From: Orientallactaga sibirica
Taxonomy: Eukaryota; Chordata; Mammalia; Rodentia; Dipodidae
Reading direction: 5' to 3'
Length of the DNA stretch: 64,000 nt
Assembly: GCA_036365145.1 (NCBI GenBank)
Contig: JAEOAD010000026.1
Span: 1,902,501 to 1,966,500 of the forward strand
Part shown: positions 48,201-59,300 of the stretch, piece by piece
Layout of the letters: each line of letters starts with the position of its first letter
How positions within the stretch are numbered: position 1 is the first letter of the stretch
Notes under the pieces: model-generated
What the model was told of the DNA's origin: nothing
What the model saw: the letters and a program-made list of their open reading frames with translations, nothing else
Database searches by the model: none
Program-made: the position numbers and the translations under genes

Positions 48201-51200
48201 GTGTTCCTGAGCAGCTGTGAAGAAACTGGCATGGATCCCAGCCCACAGGACATGGACTTCCTGGTCCTGTCGGTGTTCTGCACTCTGCCACTTACTAGCT
48301 GTGTGACCTGGGGAACAGGGCTACACCACCATCTAACAGAGACTTTTGTACCCTCTTCCAAGACTGTCCTAAGTGGGACCATGAATATTAAGGGCTGAAG
48401 ATATTATCTTCCTATACCCAAGAATCTTGGCTTTGCCACAATTCTGAATACATCTAGAGGTAAAAACTGCTCTGGCAGCCAGAGAAGAACCAGGGAAGAC
48501 AATCTCAACACTGCTTACAGTTTTGTTTTAAACAAGAACGATGAATGCAGCAGCCTGGCTTGGTAAGACTTCTGTGCCACATCCTCACTGGGCCTGGGCA
48601 TCCTGGGGCAATGGGCTTCCCCTCAGCCTTATTCCTGCTTCCTACAGTGTTTCCTCATGCAGGCTAGAAGACTCAGCAGTCTCGCTGTACCTGCTGCCTG
48701 GGGCTCAACTCCTTCCCAGACAGGACAGCAGGAATGACAGAGGCACTCTGGCACCTGCTCCAGCTGAACCTGGGCTGATCAAACCCGAGCTATGAAGTTC
48801 CACAAAGTCCACGAGCTCTGGATGTGGGAAAGATGCGGAGGTCAGAGATAGGCTCAGAATCCACACAAGAACGCTACCCTTTAAGATTCTCAGGAACAAG
48901 ACTTTTCTCCCTAGAGAACATGAAGTGTTTCTTGTGTTTACTCTGCCTGAGCACTTGGCCCACGGAACATCTCAGCAGTGCTAAAAATAGCACTATTGCA
49001 GCAGTTCTCACTCCAGCCAAGAAACTTACATTTCCTCCACTAAAGCCCTCCTTCCCCCGCCATGCCCACTGGAGCAGAGCCCTGCTGAACACCTTAGGTC
49101 ACGCTGTGACAAGGAAACAGCTCAACTAGGCTAACTGACCTGCAAGAGTCACGGCCACCAAGGAAGGGACCAGGATTGGTGAAGCCAGCTGGTTTCCTGA
49201 CCAGCCAGGGGTACTATGAATATTGCCAGGCGGGGATGCTCTGATGCAGCAGCCAGGGGGCAGCCTCCACTGCTGCTTCTCCTAGTCTTGTGAGCTACAG
49301 CCCCTGAGTGAGGAGCTGTCACAGAGTTGCCATAACCCAACTATCCAGCCCCTTGGGACCACACCCAAGTCAGCGGACAGTGTAGGCCTGTCTGACACCA
49401 CGGCCTACCTATTTGCCTCCCTTGCTAGGGCACAGCGAGGTTGCCATGTGCTCTTGCCTAATGCTACCCTATCTTCCCCTTCTAGCCAGTGGGCAGCTCT
49501 CCCACCTGAGGCTGCTGAGCTGAGCTCAGTGAAGGAAGCAGCAGCCCTCTGGCTTGCACACTTCTGAGTGAGGCTACTGGCCTCTACTTACAGGCTTCAG
49601 TGCTAGACACAGAGGCTCATGGCCCTTCTCTTCCACAGATCAGCCATGGCTCAAGCCACTTTACCTATTGGCATCTCTGGGAAATAGGGACTTGTAGGTT
49701 GGCTTGTGGATCTCTACCCTGTTGACAATGTGGCAGGCCCAGGATCTGACACTCAGCAGGCTAACAGTGGGCTGACATGATCCTTTGAAGTGTGGGCATG
49801 GGGACAAGCAGAGGTGTAAGAAACCATGGCCCTAGTTGGTCCTGGGTGGGAAGAAGGTGCTGTGGGACTGAGCTGAGGAAGCTCTAAGCTTTTACAAACC
49901 AGCACTTCCTGTCTTGACATTCCCTGGCCCTGATGGGTGTGGGAAGGCCCCGTGCTGATGCTCACAGGGCTTAGCATGCCAGCTACCTGGACTAGTGTGG
50001 GGCATTAGGAATTGGGCAGAGATCTCCTCTAGGTTGGGCCTTAGTCTTTACTATGTCCACCCACAAGAAATCTGGGGGCAGGGGTTATCCATAGGCCCAC
50101 CTGCATAATGCCTCTTAGGAACCTATGGTGGTTTGAATGGATGTCCCCCAATAGATTCAGGAGTTTAGTAAAGCTTCTACCATTAGATCTCCTGCTACCT
50201 GGCTGGAGGAGGTGTCACTGTGGGGATCCTGGGGTCCAGCTCTAAGGTGTGTTTGGAGGCAGATCTGAATTCCAGTCTAAGGTCTGCAGAGTGTCTCAGC
50301 TCTGCTGGGCTTCCTGAGTATGCTTGTGGTGGTGGCTTTCCTCTCTGCATGAAGGGGACCAGCTTCCTCCACGATGAAGGACTGTCTCCTAAATCTGTAA
50401 GCTTCAATAAGTCCTGTTCTCCTCATAAACTGTGCCTGGTTTGAAAGTTCATCCCAGCAACATGAAGCTGACTACGACAGAACCCAAGGGATGAAGGATG
50501 TGATTGTCTATATTGACTGTCTACTTGACAGGACCTAGAACGGCCTGTGAGGGGAGTCTTAATTCTGCATGTTTGTAAGTGATCCTCTTGACAAGGCTGA
50601 TGGAGGGGGAAGACCCACCTGAGTTATGGGCCGGGCATGGTGAGCACTTTAATCCCAACCTTCAGGAGGCAGAGGTAGGAGGATCGCCGTGAACTCGAGG
50701 CCACCCTGAGACTCCATAGTGAATTCCAGATCAGACCTCGAAAAACCTAAATAAATAAATGATACATGACAACGGGGGAGAGCGGCTGAGCAGCAGCAGT
50801 CACCTTCCTGCTCCCTCACTGGTGTGGACTGTGTGAGCAGCTGCCTCGAGCTCCTGCTGCCGAGTTTTCTTGGCTGTGATGGACTGTGACCTGGAACCGG
50901 AAGCTGAACTCAACCCTTCCTGCCTTAAGCTGACTTTTGTCAGGTATCTGTCCAAGCAACAAGAAGGGAATTAGCACAGAAGGAGAGCCAAGGGGCATGT
51001 CTCCCTTGATGATGAGGGAGGCAGCGCTGCAACAGGGGACAGACCTTGAAGTCTGGCCATGGCTGCACTCCTGGGACCTGAGCCAGGATACACATCTGTC
51101 CCATGTTCTGGAACTCCTGGTCATCAGCTGTTCACTGCAGGTAAGTTTACAGGGTAAGGCACCCATGGTGACTAGGCCTGTCACTGTCTACTGGGCACTG

Positions 51201-54200
51201 AGCCCTGGGAGGTGCTAAGAGTGTAATTGCAATGCAATGCTGTTTAAGGTCTTCTGGACTCCAAAGGCTCTGCCCTGCCTGGTCCCACTGGCATCCATCT
51301 GACACTAGCTCTATGATGGTGGGCACTGGTTGAGGCATGGAAGGTACACATCTTACCTCCTCAGTCTAAAGTAAAATAAGTATGACTGATATTTGCTATG
51401 AAGAATGGAGTGAAACCCTTCCCCTTCCCCATCCCTGGCAGATGGCCATTGTCCTCACACCACATCAAGGTCCTCCCTGGTGAACACTTGGCCCCAGGAC
51501 TAGGGACAACCCAGCACAAACACTAAAACAAAGAAGGCTCACAATGATTCTTCCTTTCTCTGGCTTCAGCTATAAAGAGGACACCAGGCCCACTTGGGCA
51601 TGTGTGGTGGCTGGCCAGCAGGACAGCAACATAGAGCCTGGGCCTTAGTCCTTTAGTGTGGGAGGGGCTCAGCCTCTAGTCACCTGGGAAACAGATCAGA
51701 AACAACTCCCTTTCCTCACCACACCCCACAGATGGGCCAAACTGACAGTCATCTGTGGCAGAGGGCTGGGAGGCACAGGGCAAAGCTGTGGGAGGGAACC
51801 TGGCTCCACGCTGGAAGACCATCTGGCAGTATGCAAGGTACTGGACACAGAGGACCTGATCCTGGCCTTCACTTCCAGGCATCTGTCCTAGAGACAGGCG
51901 CCCCAGGGAGATGCAGCAAAGTAGCAGGTTTTGTAATGGAGAAGACCTGTCTACTTCAGGATGAGGGCAAACCAAACTTCAGCACAAGTCAGACAGGGAC
52001 AAACCATGTAGCTGTGGCCAAGAAAGAAGGAGCACAATGTGCATCCCCGGGCACCAACTGCTAGGCCAGCCACAAGTGATCTCAGGCTGCTCTGCCAGAG
52101 TCAGGGCAGGGCCTCTGTTACCCCCACTTCCACCCTATCCCTTCTGGAAGGAGCACTGGCCTCGGGATTGGAGGGGTACCTTTGGAATTCAAAGAGCACT
52201 GAGGTGCTAGGCAGGCCCGTCTATCCCAAGCACGAGCTGTGTGTTGTACTGTATGGGTGACTGTCATCCATCTACCCAGGGCAGCTCTTGTGCTTCGGGT
52301 GTAGCCAACAAACAGTGGTGGGGTCAAGCCTACCTGTGCGCAGAGTTTACACCCTTCTCAGTGTCACTGGAAGCCAGGAGCTACTAGTTTAATGAAGCAG
52401 GCAGGCTGCCAATTTGGGCAGGAGTGTGGCTGCTACCCACCTGCAGTTCTCTTTGCTTATTTCATAGAAGATGGAAACTGGGTTGAAACAGAAAAAAAAA
52501 AAAAAAAACTGCCTGCTAAAATCAGCAAATATTTTTGGGAAGATGGGAGATGGGAGAGATATCTCTGATTCTGTTACTATGGGAACACTTCAGAATCAAC
52601 TATGAGATAGGGAGAGATGCTCACCTTGGCAAAGCAGCCTGGCTCCAGCTCACACAGGCCTCTCTGCCTGCCCAGAAGTGAGTGAGTGAGTATGTGTGTG
52701 TACGTGTACGTACACATACACAAAGTTCCAGAAGCTTCTGGGCACCCAGGAACAATTCCCTAGATGCTGTGAGGTGGGCAGGCAGTCACCTAGCCTGGCC
52801 CCTGTGCCCAGGAAGGGGCAGGTCCTGCTCCTGCCTTCGCTGTCTGTAGCCCTCAGGTCTAGTACTGGTTCAGGAGGGTCCAACAGTGTCAAGTCCAGCC
52901 CCAGCGAGTGATGCCTAAAACTCCAGCTCTCTTTGGGCATAGACAAGTGTCTTCTGCTGGGACAAAAACGACTGGGGCAATGTGGGCCATCAGCTGGGCA
53001 CCAGCCTACCCTACTGTGTAAGCCTTAGCAAAGGAGCTTTGACCTGCTTTTGCCCCACAACAGAAGTAGGGTGACAAGAGGAGGCTGGGGCAGAGAGCTG
53101 CCGTTCAGTCCATGAGATTGGATTTGGTTAAGTTCATTCTTCCTTTCCTCATCTGTGGGTCCAACCACACCACTGGGGCATGCCAGCTGTGAGACAGAGG
53201 GTACGAGCTCCATGTGTAGGAAATCTGGCATTGAAACCCAAGGTCCCATCTACCCATGACCATTAGCACCCACTCTTTCCCCTGCTCCTTTACACTCCCC
53301 ATGAAAGCTCAGTCACTTGCCTCAGGAAAGGTCCAGCCTAAGGAATTCGCCTTTCTAACCTTTTCACCTGCTTCCTAGCTGAGCACCCTAGCCTGCCAGC
53401 AGGAGCCTGACTCCCTGCATCCCCCCATATACCCTGCCGCATCCTCTGCAGATCCTGAACAAGATGTGCATGGGGGACTCTAAGGCAAGCCACCTATGTC
53501 CTGTCTCCCACAACTCCAGCAATGAAAGGGCCCAAAGGTTGTGCTTGGAGCCATCTATGAAAGGAAAAGGAAGACCGGGTCAACCCACAAGTTGCAGTGA
53601 GCGCCTCCTCTAGCTGGGCGGGGCCAGACAGCTGCTAATAAAAAGTTCTCCAGGGTTTAGTGTCAGTGAGAATGCACATTGTTGAAGAGCGCACACACTG
53701 TGACACTCACACATACACGGCGACGCCTATTTTAGAAACCAGTGGGCAGCTCACAGAGGCAATACGTAAGATGGGGACACAAGGGAGTCAAGGCTGGCTC
53801 TATGTCTGAACTCTGGCAGTGACAAGATGGTCCCCTAAGACTCATGTAGCTTTAAAAAGAAAAGGGACTGGAGAGATGGCTTCGCAGTTAAGGTGCTTGC
53901 CTACAAAGCCCAAGGATGCAGGTTCGATAGTCCAGACCCATGTAAGCCAGATGCACAAGGCATCTGAAGTTCGCCTGTAGTAGCTAGAGGCCCTGGCGCG
54001 CCCACTCTCTCAACCTGCTTCTTTCTCTCTCTCCCTCAAAATAAATAAATAAATAAAAATAATAAATAAAAGGAAATTTCCTTATCCAGTCCCTGAGATT
54101 AAGGAGGCTTCCCAAACAGTTGGGTAACTGACACAAGGTTAGTCAGTCTGTATGGCCCAGGGTCTGCAGGGTTGGTACGGCAAGGCATCTTTGATCTTGC

Positions 54201-56330
54201 CTTCACCCACACCCTCTTTTTCCAAAACAAAACCCCAGTGTACAGTAGAAGGGAGTGAGCCAGTCTGCTCAGCCCTACCTACACCCCTATCTGTCTGAGG
54301 TGAACCTTGTCCTGAGCTGGCTAAGGGCTACCCTGAGTAGTCTTTCTCCTACAATGTGCTGGTCAACACTTGCCTCACATTTGGTACAGGATGCACGCTA
54401 AGTGGTCAGGGTCTTCCCAGCACTTAATGCCATGCTGGGTACCAGGCCTGACTCAAGGAAGCCAAGGAGCCCAAAACAGCGGAAGAAGCCAGCAGGAGCC
54501 CCTTCCCAGCCCTCAGTAAGAGCAGCAGGTTGCTGGAAGAAGGAGCAACTGACCCAGCAGAGGTCAAACCACACAAAGAGCAGCAGCTTATGCAGACTTC
54601 TGGCTGCAAGAGAGGCACTGCCTACACAGGACTTGCCCAACAGGACTCTCCAAGCCTTCCTTCTCATAGAGCCAGAATCTACGACTGTTTTTCTGTAGCA
54701 CTCACTTTATGGAAGAGGTGGACCCAGAACCACAGGAGACACTGCAGGAAGTGAACCCAATGGATAAGAGCTGGAAGCACCTGGCTCTAGCTTCCATGAT
54801 CTGTGGAGAGCAGCGGGCACCAGCGTGCTTCTTTCACTTCAGTTTTAGCAAGGTTGCGGGCCTTACCCATGAGATAGGATCAGACTTGGCATCCCCTTCT
54901 ATCCCTGCACTGTTTTTTTAAAATATATTTTTTAATTTTTATTTGAGACAGAGAGAGAGAGGAGAGAGAGAGAGAATGGGTATGCCAGGGCCTTCAGCCA
55001 CTGCAAACACATTTCATATTGCATAGCCCCCTTGCACACATATATGACACTGCATGCTTGTATCACCGTGCATCTGGCTTACGAGGGATCTGGAGATTTG
55101 AACATGAGTGTTTAGGCTTCACAAGCAAGCTCTTTAACCACTGAGCCCTCTCTCCAGCTCCCCATACTGTTTTTAAGGGCAAAAGGTAAACACTAGGGGA
55201 ATGTGATAATTTTAATTGTCAGCTTGATGGGATTTAGAATCACCATGGAAACAAACCTCTGGGCATGTCTGTGAGAAACTTCTAGAATAGGTTAACTGAG
55301 GTGGGAAGATCCACCGTAAATGTGGGCAGCACCATCCCATGGGTCTGGGACACACTTTGCACCAGCAATCGTCTCTTCCTTGGGTCTAATGGTAAATGTG
55401 ACCAGCTACTTCATGCTTCTCTACCATGCGCCCCCTCCTGCCACTATGCCACGGTGGATTGTAGTCCCTAGAACTGTGAGCCAAAATAAACTCTTCCTCC
55501 CTTAAATTGCTTCTTGCCAGAAGCAGCAAGAAAAAAGCTAAATGAATCAGGGAAGAAAAAAGGGAAGGAAGTCATTTTCCTGAGCACCCACCATGTGCCC
55601 GAAACTGTTAGGGACACTAACTACCCCATGACCTAACTTGACTCCTGTAAGTAGCCCTTTTTATTTGTTTGAAACAGCCTCACTATAAAGCCTAACAATC
55701 TGGTCTCAGCTTCCAAAGTGCAGGATTATAGGCATGCACCACCACGCTCTTCAAGGCAGGTAACCCACTTCATAAGGTTATGAGTACCCAAAGAGCTCAG
55801 GGAACTAAACAGCTCGCTTGACTGCATGCTTAGTCTTGCAACTGCAGGAAAAAAGGCTTCCCAAAGGGCACATTCATTAATATAGAGTTCTTACCAATCA
55901 GGAACAACCAATTCACCCAACAGAAAATGAACATGAATAGAAACAGTACACAAGCTGAAAGTGGGGGGCAAGGCATCGATAGCTCAGTACAGAGAGCTTG
56001 CCTAGCAATGCATAAGGCACCACAAAAATAAATAAATAGGGGCTGGAAAGATGGCTCAGAGGTGAAGGCGTTTGACTGCAAAGACTTAATGACCCAGGTT
56101 CAAACTCCCAGTTCCCACATAAATAAAGCCAGTTGTACAATGTGGTGCATGCACCTGGAAAAATAATATTAAATAAACAAAGCTGGAGGGATGGCTTAGT
56201 GGTTAAGGCGCTTGCCTGTGAAGCCTAAGGTCCCAGGTTCAATTCCCCAGAACCCACGTAAGCCAGATACACATGGTGGCACATGCATCTGGAGTTCCAC
56301 TGCAGTGGCTAGAGGCCCTGGAGCACCCAT

Positions 56331-56361
<31 letters not shown>

Positions 56362-59300
56362 GATTCTTTCTCTCTCCCTCAAATAAATAAAAATTTAAAA
56401 TATTTTTAAAAAATATAATAAAACTGTCAACACTGCTATTAAACTAATCTCACTCATAATGAATCAAAGATTAATGTCACTTACTAAAAAGCAAACAGTC
56501 ACTCAGGAGGCTGAGGCAAGAGGATGAGTTTGAGGTCAGACTGGGCTACAGAATGACCCTGTAAAAATATTACAATGCTAACACTAAAGGTGGGAATGTG
56601 GGCCAGATCTTTGGAGAGTGGAGACTTTGAAGGTACCACAAATACTTTGAGCTGGGAATTCTATTTCTAGGATTTTTCTTTAAATAGACTCTAACAAATG
56701 TTACCTACATAAAGTGTTGTTTGTGGTAACAAAGACTGGAAATAAGCTAAATAGCCATCTGGGTGATGGGTGGATGAATTCTAGGACATTTAGATGTTGA
56801 GAGTTGGCTGCTATGAAAAATCTTGGTCAGGGCTGGAGAGATGGCTCAGTGGTTAAAGGAACTTGTTTGCAAAGTCTCATGCCTGGGTTTGATTACCCAG
56901 TACCCATGTAAAGTCAGATGCCCAAAGTGGTGGATACATCTGGAGTTTATTTGCAGTGGCAGGAGACCCTGGTGTGTGTGCTCACTCGCTCTTGCACTCT
57001 CTCTCTCTCTCTGTTGGTCTCCTTGTCTCTTTCTCAAATAAATAAGTAAAAATATATTTTTAAAAACTATTTATTATTTATTTATTTATGAGAGAAAGAG
57101 GGAGAGAATGGACATGCCAGGGCCTCCAGTCACTGCAAACGAACTCCAGACACGTGTCACCTTGTGCATCTGACTTACGTGGGACCTGGGGAATTGAACC
57201 TGGGTCCTTTGGCTTTGCAGGCAAACGCCTTAACTGCCAGGCCATCCCTCCAGCCCCAGTAAAAATATTTAAAAAGAGCCGGGCACAGTGGCGCACACCT
57301 TTAATCCCAGCACTCGGGAGGCAGAGGTAGGAGGATCGCCGTGAGTTCAAGGCCACCCTGAGACTACATAATTAATTCCAGGTCAGCATGGGCCAGAGTG
57401 AGATCCTACCTCAAAAAACCAAAATAAATAAATAAATAAATAATAAAATTTTTAAATCCTGATCAAGGCATATGGGAGTATGTCTATAATCTAACACTTG
57501 GAACATTGCAACTTTGAGGCAAAATTAGGCTACACAGTTATATAGACTCTATCTCAAGCCAGACACAGTGGTTCACACCTTTAATCCCAGCACGTGAGAA
57601 ACTGAGGTAACAGTAGGAAGATCACTGTGAGTTCGAGTCCACCCTGAGATTACATAGTGAATTCTAGGTCAGCCTGAATTAGAGTGAAACCCTACCTTGA
57701 AAAACAAAAAAAAAAAAAAAAAAAAAAAACCCTGGGCTCCATTCACAGCGCTGTGACAGACACAATGAGCAAGTTCTAAAATACTCTTCCAAGAGGTGCT
57801 GTTAATTGAAACAAACAAACAAAACTAAGTGTAGAAACACACTTTATACATTTTGTTCTTTGTGTGCATCTGTGCACACTGTGGGGAAAGGCAGGCGGCC
57901 ACTGGGAAGACACATGGCATAGGAATAGTGCCTGGGGTGGGGTCCAGACCATGGTCTGGGGACAGTGGTAGAGGGAGGGCACTTCTTCACAGCAAACCCC
58001 TCAGTGCCACCATGCACACTCAAGGCCAACCGTTTACTACCTGTGTAAAAACACCACAGCAGGGGCTGGAGAGATGGCTTAGTGGTTAAGGCACTTGCCT
58101 GCAAAGCCAAAGGACTCATGTTCGACTCCCCAGAACCCACATAAGCTAGATGCCCAAGGAGGCACAAGCACCTGGAGTGCATTTGCAGTGGCTGGAGGCC
58201 CTGGTGCACCCATTCTCTGTCTCTGTCTCTCTCTCTCTCTTCTCTCTCTACCTGCCTCTTTCTCAAATAAAAAATAAAATAGATTATAAAAAAAAAAAGC
58301 CACCACAGCAAGAAAGTCTCAAGCTTGAAGCCTTGCTGCCCTCAAAGTCAGCCTAGGAGAAAGCAAAGTCAGAACTGGACACTCTGGCTGGCACTCACGA
58401 GGGCCCTGTCCCCCAGGCACTCAAGTCCCAGTTTCTAGTGCACTCCTGCAGCCTGTGCAGCTCCTGTTCAGGCAATCCTACCCTTGGTTTCTCTGAAAAC
58501 AGAAAAACCAAAGCTGAGGGTATTTGTGCAACTTATCACAGGCACCAGTTGGAAGCTGGCCATGCTGGGAGGATGGAGAGGAGTGGGAGTGACAGAGGAG
58601 CGAATGAGGAAACACAGATTCGACAGTCCTGGGAGAAAGCCATGTCCTGTCTGTGCGGCCCCTCCCTGCCCCATGGAATTACCAGGCTGGCTGGAGGGCA
58701 CCAAAAACCTAGTACTGAGCAGTAAAGTCAGCTACAAGTAAGACGCCCACAACGCCCAAGACCACACAGGAGATATGAAACTGCTCCACAGGGGGTGGGG
58801 GAGACAGTACAACAAGCTTGGATCCCTCACTACTGCCCCATGGTCCCCGAACATGTGGACATCAGAGGACGTTCAACAAGCTGGGATCCCTCACTACTGC
58901 CCCATGGTCCCCGAACACGTGGACGTCAGAGGACGTTCAACAAGCTTGGATCCCTCACTACTGCCCCATGGTCCCCGAACACGTGGACATCAGAGGACGT
59001 TCAACAAGCTGGGATCCCTCACTACTGCCCCATGGTCCCCGAACACGTGGACATCGGAGGACGTTCAACAAGCTTGGATCCCTCACTACTGCCCCATGGT
59101 CCCCGAACACGTGGACACCGGAGGACGTTCAACAAGCTTGGATCCCTCACTACTGCCCCATGGTCCCCAAACACGTGGACACCGGAGGACGTTCAACAAG
59201 CTTGGATCCCTCACTACTGCCCCATGGCCCCCGAACACGTGGACACCAGAGGACGTTCAACAAGCTTGGATCCCTCACTACTGCCCCATGGCCCCCGAAC

